Notes: generated by a model not told the origin, from the sequence alone. DNA of 64,000 bases from Megascapheus bottae (GCA_024803745.1 JANJXV010000024.1:14710927-14774926), one strand, 5' to 3'; positions 11,251 through 23,740 are shown, counted from the stretch's first letter. A program made the numbers and translations.

Positions 11251-11698
11251 AAATCATCTTTTGAATGACTTTGGCATGACAGAATAGATGTGAAAACATT
11301 TGTTCTCTGCTTGGTTCCCTGGGACAAGGGAAGAGCTCTCTTCTGGTTGACTAATGACTTCATGTTTATGAAATAGTCTGAGATCCTTCAATAAAAAGAT
11401 AAGCATCAATGCACTCTGCCACTTAATCTCAGCGGACAAAAGGTTGAGAGATGAATGTCACCTTATCAAACAATGCTATGTAACTGGCTCTATACTTATC
11501 CAGCTCTGAATATCCACTTCCTGACTTGGAAAAATAATGCCACAGGCTTCTTTCAAGAAAAATGTCTCTGTGGCGGCTCCACCCCCTTAACTAAGCATGG
11601 AGAAGAGGTTGAAATTCAAATAATTCTCATGATGTCAAATAGTCTCTGAGTTTAGACAATTATCTTCCTACTATCTAAACTCTGCTTTGGTGTTATAT

Positions 11699-11732
11699 TT
11701 CTTTCTTTCTTTCTTTCTTTCTTTCTTTTTTC
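11699..11732. repeat. (CTTT)n microsatellite at a SINE tail
   Basis: About eight CTTT units next to the tail of the minus-strand SINE at 11733. The preceding 11251-11698 has nothing recognisable. Confidence 0.95.
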
Positions 11733-11955
11733 TTGTCATTTGTGGGGCTTGAGTTTAGAGCCTCAATGCTGTCCCTGAGCTTCTTTGTTCAAGGTTAGCA
11801 TTCTACCATTTGAAACCACAGCTTCATTTCTGCTTTGTTGGTGGTTAATTGGAGATAAGAGTCTCATGGACTTTTCCTGCCCAGACAGGCTTCAAATCAT
11901 GATCCTCAAATCTCAGCCTCCTGAGTAGCTGGATTACAAGCATAAACTGACCATT
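11733..11955 (-). repeat. B1-ID fused SINE
   Basis: The reverse-strand ID half has TGCTGTCCCTGAGCTTC. The linker has GGTTAATTGGAGATAAGAG. The B1 half has CTCAGCCTCCTGAGTAGCTG. Near full length. Confidence 0.88.
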
Positions 11956-12240
11956 TATTTTTTTTGTGAGTCATGGGGATTGAACTCAACCTGGGTGCTA
12001 TCCCTGAGCTCTTCAGTTCAAGGCTATCACCCTACACCTGGGCCTGGGTGCTGTCCCTGAGCTCCACAGCTCAAGGCTGCTGCCTTATCCTTGAGCCAAG
12101 CCCCACTTCCCATTTTCTAGATGTTAATTGGAGATAGGAGTCCAAGGTCCTTTTGTGCCCAGGCTGGCTTGGAATCTTGATCCTCAGATCTCAGCCTCCT
12201 GAGATAGCTAGGATTACAGGCATGAGCCACCATGCGGCTA
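11956..12240 (-). repeat. B1-ID fused SINE with a partly doubled ID half
   Basis: It sits head-to-tail with the SINE to its left. Its ID part occurs twice: GGGTGCTATCCCTGAGCTC near 11992 and GGGTGCTGTCCCTGAGCTC near 12046. The B1 half ends at GCATGAGCCACCATGC. Confidence 0.85.
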
Positions 12241-14454
12241 TTTATTTTTACTAACATCATCAACATGATCATCATTATCATTGATGCCATTATCTTTCTT
12301 ATCGCTCCAGTCTTATGACCAGAACCTACTAATGTAGCCTAGGATAAGAAGAGGAATAACTAACTGAGAACAAAGCAAAGAGACACACACAGGGCTTCAA
12401 CTCCTGACCTTATTCTTTTTTTCTAAGTTTCCACATCTGGTAAGCTGACTCCCATGCCTGGAAGGCCTGCCAGCTGGGCATCTTGTGATTGCTGGAGAAA
12501 CTGGTATAGATCCATCTGGATTGGTCTCCCACTAGCTAGCCACACCTTTGGTTTCCCTGTTATTTTGCAAGATGCTTTTCTGTAGAGTCTCCCTTTCTTT
12601 ACCTGATGCTGTTCACATTCCAGATAGTAGCGGCTGCTCTGCGGGTTGCACTCAGAAATGTTCCATACACATAACATATAGTCTCTGAGTGTATCTCTCA
12701 TTTGTTTAAGTATTTGACATCCTGGTCGAAATGTGAGTTATTACTCCATCTCTACTCTTCTAATTGGATGGTAATGCCACAGTGGCTACACTGAGCCTGA
12801 TGGTTGGAGTTAATTTAAATGTCCAAAAGGCTTCTTAAATACCCAATTGCCTTCAAAACTGTCAAAAAAGAAAAAAAAAAGAAAGTAAGAAAGAGGCAAG
12901 CCGTCCCATTAAGAAACTCCAAGAGGCTTCTAGGGAGTTGTCAGGCTTTGCAGATGTGGAATTCGGTACCATCTTTCATGCTGTCCTCCTGTCTCCTGTC
13001 CCTGAGCAGAGGTGAGGAATGTTAGTCTCCTCTGAGACTTTAAGAATAACTCAGCATCACACAGGCATCTCACTGTTGTGGTCTTGGGAGGCCCCTCTCC
13101 ACAAATCTTTTTTTTTTTTCCTTTAGTGGCCTCTGGTTGTCTTTCCTGGCTTTATTATTTCTGACTTGGAGCCCTGTGGGGATGCTACAGAAGCTTCTAA
13201 CTGTCAGGGATGGCATCTCTGGTTGAGAAGGCCAGGAAGTGGTGCGGGTTCCATTGATATCCTTTCTCACAGGTAGCAGGTCTTCCTAAACTTGGCTGAT
13301 GAGTAAGGGAGGTAGAGGACAGGGGCTGATGAGACTGAATCTCATGTCCAAGGCTTCATCTGTCTAAGGTAGCAATTTATGTCCCCACTCCTGCGGTGGT
13401 CTCACAGTGAACAGGGCAGTAGAATGTACGTTCTGCTCCTCGACTCTGGTTAAGATTCTTAAATGTTTGTTTTGGCCAATGAGGTTACACAAGGCCAACA
13501 TGGGTTTGCCTTTGGCCTACTCAGCTTCTGCCATTACCATTCCCTGGGTAGCTGCTTCCTCTTTAACCTAAATCTACACAGGGCAAGACCAGAGTCTAAT
13601 GCACAGCCAGGTGAAAAGCCAGTTTATGGTGGGAATGCTCTGCAATGGCTTGGCTTATAGTAAGCTTTGTGGTATAGCTATCTAAGGTAGAGAGGTACTG
13701 AGCAAAGTCATAGTGGAGCATGAAGGTTTGTGAAAGGCAGAGGGGAAGAGGACAGATTTAAAAAAAAAAGTTGCAGTGCTGTATTTCTTACCATCCTGGG
13801 TACCAATGTCAGAGAGACATTGAGATTAGATGTAGCAGGTGCATATTCAGAGACCCGTCGACAGCTGACTCCGACATGACCAATCGATCTATTCAGGTCT
13901 TCCTACAGCAGGCATGCACTGGTAATTTGATGTATTGGTAGATTTCAGGAAAACCCAGTCCAGGGCTAAGTACCAGGAAAGACTTTAGAGAGAGACTACA
14001 GTTCTCTGATTGCTTCTGAATCTCCTGTACTTTCTGCCTCACTGCCCAGAGTCCGGAAATGATTTTGTCTAAATGGGAGTTTCTCAAGAATGAGTCTGCT
14101 TTGACCATGTGGAATGTGAATGAGCCAGGGGGCTAATCTAGCAGGGATCACCCTTGAGAGGAAGCTGATTCACAGGATCCAGGGCTGCAGCCGTGGCTGC
14201 CAGGGCTGTCCTCCCTGGTCTATAAGCAGGAGCTCTGGGATCAATATTATCAAATTTTAGAATGGCAAGGACAGTATCTCCAGTATATGAGATGGGGGAT
14301 GGGGAGGCTGGGGGCCAAGCTCAATCTATTCTGGATATATTGGTGACCTTGGCAAAGTTGTTCCCATCATTAGGCCTCAATTAATTCTTCCTCAGATAGG
14401 GGGATTCAGTTGCGTTCTGCCTTGCACAATTGGTCACAGGGTATTGCTAGTACA
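12241..14454. other. Intron with no recognisable feature
   Basis: This contains short homopolymers (T run near 13108-13119, A runs near 12875 and 13759) but no recognisable exon or transposon. Open frames here are short and without splice context. Confidence 0.45.
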
Positions 14455-14650
14455 AATGGTCTGGGAAGCTTTCTGCAAAAGAAAAGTAGCAGATGTTGCG
14501 GAGGGCTGCAATTTGCTGCTATTAATAAGTATAAATGCCTAATAGGAAGCCAGTTTGCTCTGGGAACTCGGACAGCCAAGGAGTGAGCGCCGGCGCCGGA
14601 ATCATCAACATATGCTGCTTCTCATTAGCAAGCGGTGGTAGCTGGGAAGC
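14455..14650. promoter_or_regulatory. Candidate conserved non-coding block
   Basis: It combines TAAT-type motifs (GCTATTAATAAG, CTCATTAGCAAG), an E-box-like CATATG and an unusually CpG-dense core with the palindrome CCGGCGCCGG (14590-14599). CpGs are otherwise rare in this intron. There are no repeat landmarks. A regulatory role is inferred from composition. Confidence 0.3.
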
Positions 14651-14699
14651 TAAGCGGGGAGCACTCGAGTTTCACACAGAGCCTCAAGAAATCACCTCA

Positions 14700-14880
14700 T
14701 CCTCACACCTTCCACTGTGGGCTGTGTTGCACTGGCACACAATCATTAACCAGGCCCCTCAACAAGCGACAGAGGGAGACCCTTTCCTGCTGCACAGATG
14801 GAAGAGCCATGGTCCAGAGAGGCTGGGGAGTTTGCCCAAGGTCATGCAGAAAGGCCAAGACAAAGATGGAAACTGAACTG
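14700..14880 (-). repeat. MIR remnant
   Basis: GGTCCAGAGAGGCTGGGGAG and TTGCCCAAGGTCATGCAGAA match the reverse strand of the MIR core region. Confidence 0.55.
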
Positions 14881-15194
14881 AAGTTGGGGCTGCAACCACC
14901 ATTGCATCCACCAGCATTGCTGGCTTCCTATACACAGTCCAGGGGGTAAGAGAATCTCTGGTCTTGCTATTGAAGTCAGATCTTGGGTTGAACATTTTAC
15001 AGCACTTCATAGTTCCTCCTATAAATAAAGGAGCATGTGGCTGTGTTCAAGGGCTGGGCACTATTCCCTAAGCCACATTCCACATGGTCAAAGAAGCCAG
15101 CACGTTGTAGGAGCCCTGGAGAGGGACTGTCTTCACACAGTCCTCCTCTTCCAGTATGGTCAGGGAAGAAGACAGAGTTTGGAATAGCCTTATC

Positions 15195-15385
15195 TTAGTG
15201 ACTGAAGAAGCAAAGATTTGGGGGATAGACAGACCTGGGTTTGAGTTCCATATCTACTATTTCCTGTGTGACTTTGACCATTTCCTTCCCCTTCCTAGGC
15301 AACATCCTGTGATAGCTTCTTCCCTGAGTCTCTTTTCCCTCATTCACACGCCCTGGAGGGTGTTTTGAGGATTACTATAGTAGTG
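15195..15385 (+). repeat. MIR remnant
   Basis: AGACCTGGGTTTGAGTTCC, TTCCTGTGTGACTTTGACC and TGTTTTGAGGATTACTA occur in MIR order. Confidence 0.7.
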
Positions 15386-15864
15386 CTGCAGGTGAATGAC
15401 ACATCATCATGTGTTGTTCCAGCATCTTCTTCAAACAAAAGTTGTCTCTCATCCCCTGCCACCTGTTCTGCACATGCATCACAAATGAGAGGTGGCAGGC
15501 ATGAGTGTGAATGCTTGGCTGCATATTCCAAGAATCTCAAGGAGACTCCTGACTTGGAAATCTTGGCTCCAATCTAAAACACCATTTCTGGATTTCTGCC
15601 ACAAGTTTATCTCATAGTGTAGAAGTCAAAAATCTCCTTGCTCTGGCCTATTGTGTTGACAATTACAAAATGGGCTCAGGAGATCTGATGTTTAGGGTGA
15701 TCATGTCCCAAGGTGGGAATTTACCTCTGTCATCTCAGTGCATCTGGTAAAGGAAAACCGATGGTCACACTCACGCCCTGCCCAGTGAGAAGAAGCCTTG
15801 CCCAATAAACAAACAGGCAGCATGGAAGTTAGGAATGGAGATTCTTCTGGAATTTATAGAGTTA

Positions 15865-15955
15865 TATAATAAGAGAGACTTCAGCAATTACCTGACACTG
15901 TTTTTCTGTGCCTGAAGAAATTTGTCCAAGGCCACAAGGCTACCAATACTATTCT
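15865..15955 (-). repeat. MIR fragment
   Basis: Only the AATTTGTCCAAGGCCACAAGG part is recognisable. Confidence 0.4.
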
Positions 15956-16007
15956 TCTGTCACCTAATCCTTAAATAATGATTCCTGTTTAAGGTGTGCA
16001 GTCTTGA

Positions 16008-16025
16008 CCTAACCTTAAGGTTAGG
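16008..16025. other. Perfect 18-bp palindrome
   Basis: CCTAACCTTAAGGTTAGG equals its own reverse complement over 18 bases with no spacer. It is not in a recognisable repeat. The region 16026-16900 shows no other feature. Confidence 0.95.
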
Positions 16026-16904
16026 CTGAAGGAAGAAGGAAGCCTCTAGAACCCACATTTAGTGGGGGGTGAGGAGGCTCCCTCCCCACTCTCATCCACC
16101 AGGTGTCCAGAAGTTTTGCTCTGGGGATCAAAGTTCTGCTCCTGCTCCAGCCATCTTTCACCAGTGACACTGACAAAGACAATGGTTCCATCTGAGCTGG
16201 GGACCTGCTGGCCTGAGTTTCCTAAGCTCAGCCTGCTCAACAGGGGCCTTTGTTCCAAAAGCCAAAGAGAAGGGGGTGGGGGAGGAACTGGCATGGGGAC
16301 ACCTTACTCCAGGCTTGGCAGGCAGCTGAGCCAAGCTGGTCATGAGGCATATGCTGAGCCCTCTGGCTGGCTGGCTCTGGCTCTCTGTATGAAAAGACAG
16401 GGCAGGCAGGATGGGCATTCTTTTTCTACCCATAACCTTCGACTTCCCTCTGACTTCCTGTCAGTGATATTGATGCCCAGTGTCCTTGGCCATGGTTTGC
16501 CTATTCAAACTAAATTGCAGTATGTGCAAATGGTCATTTATGTGAGAGGCATGTAGCAGCCTGAAAGAGTGTGCCCAGATACAGGGTTATGGTGATAGGG
16601 CATTTACATATACCTATGCATTCTGGGCTACAGGAGCATGATTACGAACGAACACATCTTCTCTCACAACTATTGGGCATGAAAATATTTTGGATAGAAG
16701 ACAGATATGGATGTCCCTTCTAAAAGAAATCTAACCTGGGAAAGGCATTGAAACTGGTGTGCCTCAGGGGAAGGAAGCCTTGTAGGTCTCATTGAGTAAG
16801 GATTCCTCTTAGGAAGCCAGGTGTTGATGGCTCTCCAGAAGGAGGTGACAGAGACCACACCTTCCCAAGTATTGGTATTAAAATTAAGTGCTACTGTTCT
16901 CAGC

Positions 16905-17166
16905 TTTTTTTCTTTTTCTTTTCTTTTCTTTTTTTGGGGGGGTCGGTTATGGGATTTGAACTCAGGGCCAAAGCACTGTCCATGAGCTCTTTTGCTAAAG
17001 GTTAGCTGTCTACCACTTTGAGCTACAGCTCCACTTCTGGCTTTCTGGTTGGTAATTGGGGATATGAGTCTCATAGACTTTTCTGCTTGAGCTGGCTTTG
17101 AACCACAATTCTCAGATCTCAGCCTCCTGAGCAGCTGGGATCATAGGCATGAGCCACCAGCACCCA
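16905..17166 (-). repeat. B1-ID fused SINE with T/C-rich tail
   Basis: The tail (TTTTC)n lies at 16905-16935. The ID half has AGCACTGTCCATGAGCTC, the linker GGTAATTGGGGATATGAG, and the B1 half ends CATGAGCCACCAGCACCC. Full length and only moderately diverged. Confidence 0.9.
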
Positions 17167-17237
17167 GAACATAAAATTTTTTTAACAAACAACTGTGTAG
17201 GTCTGTGTACATATATGTACAAGTATATACACAGACA

Positions 17238-17402
17238 CGTGTACACACACTGTCCTTGGACTTTCTCAAGGCTAGAGCTCTACCACTTGAGCCTCCTTAG
17301 CACCACTCCGGCTTTTTTTCTATGTATGTGGTACCGAGGAATCAAACCTGGGTCTTCGTGCTAGGCGAGCACTCTACCACTAGGTCAAACTCCTGGGCCC
17401 CA
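17238..17402 (-). repeat. Dimeric ID-type SINE
   Basis: It has the same structure as the copies at 41717 and 44529 but reversed: a right unit with GTCCTTGGACTTTCTCAAGG, then GTATGTGGTACCGAGGAATC, then the left ID unit with GCGAGCACTCTACCACTAGG. Part of the tail end appears lost. Confidence 0.82.
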
Positions 17403-18262
17403 TCAGCTTCAGTTTTATTTAAGGATCAAAAGCTTATTTATTTTAAACACTCATGATTTCTAACATTCTAGGACTATGAAGAGGGCTCATGGCGGGACAG
17501 TTTCTCTGTTTTGGGTCACTTTATGACCAGTAGCATGTTCCATCCAGCAAGCACGTTCACCTGGAAAAATTAACTAGCCCATATTAGATTAAGAGTCACT
17601 TGTTAGCAGCACAATTATCAAGTGAGCTCCTCTGCCACCCAGAAGCTCCCCATGTCATGCCCACACAACACAGAGAAGGTATCATCTCCACAGAATGAAG
17701 GACAATTGCACTTCTACCAAATCCATCCTGCACTGTGCTTGGGTCAGGTAGTTTCTGTAATGAGTCACCACTGGCTTAATGGGATAGGGGGCCTGAGACC
17801 AGCAAGCATCCTAGACTCAGACCCACCCATCTCTAAATTGCTGTAAGACCTCCGACAGGTATCTCTACCTCTCTGTCTCTCGGTTTTCACACCTAAATTG
17901 ATCTCTGTTATCTCTTCCAGCTGAATAATTTCATCATAACTAACCAACTTAAGACTAAAAAGTCCCCTGGAGTCTCACTCCAGGATGTCTTCCAATTTCA
18001 TTGCATCTTGGCACTTAATCCATCTGCATAATAGCAATGCTCTGCTTGCTCTGCCTCTACCCTACTTCTTGTGACCATGGAAACATAGCATGACACCATG
18101 ACATAGACTTTGAATGCTAAGAAGGAAAAGGACCAGAACTTGTGATGAGAAACTATGATGCTACCAGCATGTGCTGTTGCCATTTTTCTCCACCTTAATA
18201 TAAGCACTGGTAAGTAAGAGGTCCATAGCAGGAGGCATGGCGGTCAAGCTCAGCCTAACTGG
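17403..18262. other. Intron with no recognisable feature
   Basis: Unique-looking AT-rich sequence. No exon-like segment with splice sites was found. Confidence 0.45.
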
Positions 18263-18440
18263 ATAGAGACAGCACAGACTTTTGGAACCAGCCTTAGGCT
18301 TATGTCCACTAGGTGGAAAGTGTGCCTTTGGGCCAGTTTCTTTATGTTTTTGAGCCTCTGCTTCCTCTTCTGCCTAATGGGAGTAAGGAAGACCCTCCCT
18401 TGTTAGGTGACATGTAATTCCTTTTATAAATGCTTGGTAA
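18263..18440 (+). repeat. MIR remnant
   Basis: It shows the CACAGACTTTTGGAACCAG start, the GGGCCAGTTTCTTTATG centre and TGCCTAATGGGAGTAAGG. Confidence 0.5.
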
Positions 18441-19539
18441 TGTCCATCTTTGTCTGTCTCTGAGGGGGACAGGGAGGATGGCCAGAAGGCTCAGGCCATG
18501 AGACATGTCATCATTTTTTTGTTAGGCTGCCATGGAGATAACGTCTCCCGGTAGCTAATCAGTTGGACTGTCCCTGTGGCTAGTTTCCATTTTCCAGGGA
18601 AGAGGTGTGGCAGTAGAGGGTACCTTACACATCCCACATCTCATGCAGCAGAGGAATCTGACCCACATCAAAACTAAGGCTCTGAACAGACTTCTCCATC
18701 CCAAATAAGAACCAGCTGCCAGATCTATCTCCAGATGACAGATTCACAGAGGTCAGAAATACTTGCTGGCAGGAGGTGGGATGGGGGAAGGGAGAAGTCC
18801 TCTGCTCCTGGTAGGCGAAAGGTTTGGGATAGCCTGGGGGAAGACTCAAAACCTCGCCACCCTCTCTCCCAGTTTACTCTGTTATATCCAAAGAGCTCAG
18901 TATCAAAGCCTAGTTGGTAGAGAAGGATCCAGAAACACAGAGTCCCTCAGGGATGAGAAGGTGGCTGCTTTCCAAGACCCAGTCCTGGGAATGAGTTACA
19001 GCATCTAGGGTGAGCAGCTTGTGTAGCTGTTGGCACCTAGGAGTTGCATTCTAAAAATCTTGGTTTGCCCAAATCATTGATCATTCTCAAGCCCGCCAAG
19101 AAGAGGCTAATATGTGATAAAATAATAACAATAACTAAATAGTTACATGATTAAATAATAAAACTCCTGCAAAGCTCTTAGTTCTATTCCAGGAGCATTC
19201 ACACCAAATTAGGGACAATTGTTATTCTAGTAGGGCGATGAAGATGTTTGCTTCTCTTGGAACAAATAATATTCTCTTAAAGAAAAAGGGCTGACTTTAA
19301 AGTTCAACTTCAAAAGTGACTAGAGGGCCCCTTGGTAGCTGACCACTTCTGGCCTCAATGGTCTTCTGAGTAGGTATTGAAAAAGGACATGATACCTTGA
19401 GATAGCTGTGATTCAACCTTTCCATTTCAGCCCTGACCCAGCCACCTACTGTCCTCATAGTGTCCCCTGGCCTCAGCTCTGTAGAAACCATCTGTATTCA
19501 AGAGAGCTTGGAAGAACAGCCAGCCCCACAACTCTCTAG
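18441..19539. other. Intron with no recognisable feature
   Basis: The only notable point is an AT-rich patch at 19108-19165 with repeated AATAAT. No repeat family or exon was identified. Confidence 0.4.
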
Positions 19540-19678
19540 CCAGTGTGCTCTCTCTCTGTCTCTCTCTCTTTCTCTTTATGTATCTCCCTGTCTCTGTCTC
19601 TATCTCTGTCTCTCTGTCTCTCTGTTTCTGTGTCTCTGTGTCTCTGTCTGTCTGTCTGTCTGTCTCCTTCCTTCACTC
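19540..19678. repeat. CT-rich low-complexity tract with (GTCT)n
   Basis: A pyrimidine-rich run made of CTCTGTCT-type units ends in five GTCT units near 19645-19664. Confidence 0.92.
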
Positions 19679-20774
19679 CTCCCTCTACCTTTTTTGAGAA
19701 CCTTGTGCTTTGGGGATCAGAAAGGGCTGGATGATGACTTCAAGGGGGTCCATCTTCTGTCCACCCATGCAGGCTGGATAGAATTAAGGAGCAGTCATCA
19801 ACTCTCATATGAAAACAGGCCAGGGTAACTACAGACCTTCTTCATTCAGGATGCCCCTGACCTCTATGAACAGGCAGAATTACAAGTTGGCAGTGGGGCT
19901 GGGACAAAAAATCAAGCTGGCTCTAAACCAAGTGCAAGAGACCATGCTGTGTGCTGGCATGTGAGGACATGAGTTGGCAGGCTGGGGTCAGGCAGTGAGG
20001 CCTAGTCTGGTGGTATTGGCACAGAGTCCAGAAACCCCTGCTATGACAGGGACCAGAGGATGCAACCTCTAGACATGATTAAATTTAAGTCACTGGCAGA
20101 GTTGGCAAACAAACCTGTGGGACATAGGATGAGGCAGCAATGAGGACACCAGTGTGAGTGTTTGGGGGAAGGTAGCATTCCATGAGTGAGTTCATTGCAA
20201 GGTGCTTTTCTCTCCCATTAAATCTACATGTCATGTTGTTGGGATTGTAGCCTCACCAGGACCTGTGTTTCAGCCACAGTGGGGCTGATTTGAGGTACAC
20301 ACCTCTTCTGGAAAGCTCACCAGGCTGTCATGTGCTGAACTATGGGTCACCTTTGGCGACACTCCCTTTTCAAGAGGACAATCAGGGCTCTTGCTCAGTG
20401 CCAGGAAGGAGGGAGACAGGGAAACTGTCTCCACTAACAGTTTCCAAATCTAGTTGAGCATCAGAATTGACTACAGAGTTGTTAAGAATCCCAACGTTCA
20501 GGCCTCGCCCAGAGCAGTAAAACCAGAATTCCAAGGACTATCTGTGTTTTTCCAAAGCACCATACCTTGTCTCTCATCTTCAGCCAACACTGATGACCCT
20601 GACACTGGACTGGCTTTTGGAAAAGTGGCCATGGAGTTATGGAGGAAAAGAGTTCATCTAAGGGTAATAGCTTTAGAATGCCATAGGTTCAGCAGGTAGA
20701 AGAATGCCTGAGCTCAGAGGCACGGTGAGGTGGGTCTGGATATCCCACTGGACAGCTGGACATGACTTCACGAT
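19679..20774. other. Intron with no recognisable feature
   Basis: No landmark of any repeat family that I know and no exon-like segment. Confidence 0.4.
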
Positions 20775-20950
20775 TGATGAAGCAATTTCATAGCCATGAT
20801 TGCATGTGATCACCACCACTAACTAACAGAGCAGCCAGGTCAGAGGTGATGGCTTCTATTTTACAAATGAGGACACGGTTGTAAGAGATTAAGTGACTTG
20901 CTCAAGGTCACATGGCCAGTGAGTGGCAAGGCCACCATTCCACAAGGTCA
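20775..20950 (-). repeat. MIR remnant
   Basis: TTTTACAAATGAGGACAC, GATTAAGTGACTTGCTCAAG and GTCACATGGCCAGTGAGTGG form a clear reverse-strand MIR core. Confidence 0.75.
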
Positions 20951-22221
20951 TTTTATCTAAGACCTATGGCTGCTTCCTGGCCTAGCACAGACTCTTTTCT
21001 CCCTCTCACAGTGCAGGTGAGTGGCAAGTCTATGGACATGTGGCTTCATGGACACCCTCTGTGGTAGAGCTAGGGTCAGCGAGGTCCTATGGAAACACAT
21101 CTTAGGATTGTTCTTTAGCTACCATGCTCTCTGGCAAGCTTTCTCTGCATTCAGGCCACATTTTCCAAACAAAGTTCTATCTTCTGGGACTGAGTAAGAT
21201 TCTAGGCAATTGCTCAGTGTGGACAGATGTCACCCTGGCAGAAACCAGGAGGAAATGGTGTGCCTGACTCCAAGAGAGTTTACCAATTATGGAGTTGTTC
21301 TACTGGCTCCGAGTCTCCTGCCTTCAGAGCTGGCCTATGTCCTGGGAATGTTGCTGCCCACAGTTTGGAACTGAAGGCCCATCTTGGCACTCAGGAATAG
21401 CATTTGGCGACAGGGAACAACAGGAGCCCCCAGGTGAGCCAATTCCATGACAATCTGAGCTGGGGATTGCTCCTAGCAGGCTAGAACTGAAGTATGAAGG
21501 GATAGCTGTGGCTGGCTTTTCTGGCCCATGGCCTCAGAGTGACCTGCCCAGCACATTGGCTGATCCTATGGATTCTGTAGATAAGGAACTAGGAGGGTAT
21601 GACCTAGCTTTCTGGATTCTCCACCTTAGTTCTTACTTTACTTCCTGCTGTTAGGGATTATACAGCAAAATCACAGATACTAAAAGGCATCTTTGACAAA
21701 CTCAAGCTTTAACAAAGTCATCCCTTTGGGGTTGAGGATACAGTTGAAGATATTTAAGACAGAGAATTTGTGAGAAAGGTTTACCACATAGGCATAGGTA
21801 GCTAGGTTTCTGGTCTAGCTCAGCTGGCGTTGAAAAATCCTTGGGTATCCTGCCTCTGTGGGATTCTCCATCCATTGCTCCTCAAGGAATAAAAAACTCT
21901 TCAGGGAGCAAACCAAACAGCTGACATGTTAACAAAGGAAGCTGATGTCCATTACAGGGCAAGTGAACAACAGGAAGACAAAAACAGGTAGAAAAGAACA
22001 GGTAGACTCTTGTAGCCTGGCAGCCAACATTGGATTTTCATCTTTTTGGAACATGGCCTAGGTAGGATCTTACCTAGTCATCTTTTTGGCATAAATCAGT
22101 TGCTGTCGTGTCAGGCTATTGATGTGAGTAGAGCAGGAGGCAAAGTGAAAGTCTTATATTTCTAATGTCTAGCCATAAATATGCCCTTGGAGTGAGTCTG
22201 TCTGTCTGTTTTCCCATTTGA
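20951..22221. other. Intron with no recognisable feature
   Basis: Unique-looking sequence without repeat landmarks. Open frames are short. Confidence 0.4.
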
Positions 22222-22443
22222 TAATACTGAGTCTTGTACTCAAGGTCTCATGTTCTTGCTAGGCTTTTTCATTCAAGGCTTTTTCATTCAATTGAACCAT
22301 ACCTCTACTTCTGGCTTTTTGCCGGTTACTTAGAGATAAGAATCTTACAGATATGTCTGCCTGGTCTGGCTTTGAACTGTAATCCTCAGATCTCAGCTGC
22401 TTGAGTAGCTAGGACTACAAGTCTGTGGCCACTAGCAGCTGAC
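22222..22443 (-). repeat. B1-ID fused SINE with an internal 15-bp doubling
   Basis: The B1 half (CTCAGATCTCAGCTGCTTG) and the linker (GGTTACTTAGAGATAAGAA) are clear. In the ID half AGGCTTTTTCATTCA is repeated exactly, at 22261-22275 and 22276-22290. Confidence 0.8.
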
Positions 22444-23084
22444 CTTTCTCCTCTTCTTTTCTCCTTGTCCTTATTCCTGTCTTCTGCGACCAGTTTTCTG
22501 GAGACTTTCATATGTATGACTCTATGTGCTGACTTTTAGGTTTTTATGATGCAGAAAAAGATGCCCACACTCATCCAGGTCACAAACAAACATAGGAAGA
22601 GACAAGGAGCTGGAGGATCTGGGTTGGCTACACAAAATTCATTTAAGAACAAAAGAATATGCAGAATCCAACCTTTCAGTGGCTCAAACCATGATGTTTT
22701 CTAGATACCCAATCTGAAGGGAAACAGTAAGAATGGGCACTTCATTAACTGTAATCAGACAAGACTTATGAAAGAGCATAAAATGCAGCTTTAACTATTT
22801 ATCTGCTCTATTGTGTTCATTTGTTGCTTGTGCAGCATGATAATCTACTGATAATTACAGAAACAAAGGATGGGGAGCTCTCTCTGCATTTCTCACTTAG
22901 CCTTGGAGAGACATGTTTATCCCTAGCTCAGAGGTGTGGAGGCCCCTGCAGCGATCAGGAGCTCATCTAGACACCTTTGGGGTCAACTCACTGTTGCACC
23001 TTGGGTCTTCTCCTTTTGTGGGTGGTAGTCTACTTAGGAAGACAGAAAACAAACTAGACCTGCCAATTGACATGTATAGAAGCT

Positions 23085-23728
23085 TTCTTCATAACCGTGT
23101 ACACTTGGAAGCAACCAAATAACCTGTATTTGGTGAACTGGCAAATAAATTGATGTCTTTGACAAAGCACTACTATTCAGTATCCAAAAAGCTGAGCTAC
23201 CAAGTCATAAAAAACATGGAAGGCCCTTACATGTATAGGAGAAATCCATGAGAAAAAGCTACCTCTTATATGATTCCAACTATATGATCATCCATGCACA
23301 GGAGAAATCCATCAGAAAAGGTTACCTCTTACATAATTCCAACTATATGATCATATAGTGAAACAATGGAGACAGTAAAAAAGGTCAGAGGTTACCAGAA
23401 ATCAGTGGAAAGGAAGGATGAATAAATAGAGCACAGAGGATGTTAGGGTATCAAAAATACTCTGTAGAGGGTTACAATGATGAATGTGTGTCTTTATATA
23501 TTTTTCCAAACTTATGAAATATATAACAATAAGAGGGAACGTAAGTGTAAATTCTGAGCTCTGGGTAGCAATGATGTGGCAATGTAGCTTCATGAGTTAT
23601 AGCGGGTGTTCACTCTGGTGAGAAATACGGATAATGGGGCAGGCCTGGGGTTGGGAGTGGGTCTGTACACATTCTTTCTGTTGACATTTCTATGAACCTG
23701 AAACTTCTCTAAAAACAGTCTATCAAAA
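23085..23728 (+). repeat. Old L1 3' end with a 63-bp tandem duplication
   Basis: L1 3' landmarks are in order: ACTTGGAAGCAACCAAATAA, CACTACTATTCAGTATCC, ATGATTCCAACTATATGA, GTCAGAGGTTACCAGAAATC and a final CTGAAACTTCTCTAAAAACA. The segment 23238-23300 is repeated at 23301-23363 with a few changes. Confidence 0.8.
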
Positions 23729-23740
23729 ATAGGCTAAGAG

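Noticed and set aside
16062..16556. 164-codon plus-strand open frame, the longest in the window
   Set aside because: Low-complexity, Ser/Pro/Gly-rich translation without a recognisable domain. There are overlapping open frames on the other strand and no splice or promoter context.
23238..23363. Direct repeats considered as a CRISPR-like array
   Set aside because: Only two contiguous 63-bp units within an L1 remnant in a mammalian genome.
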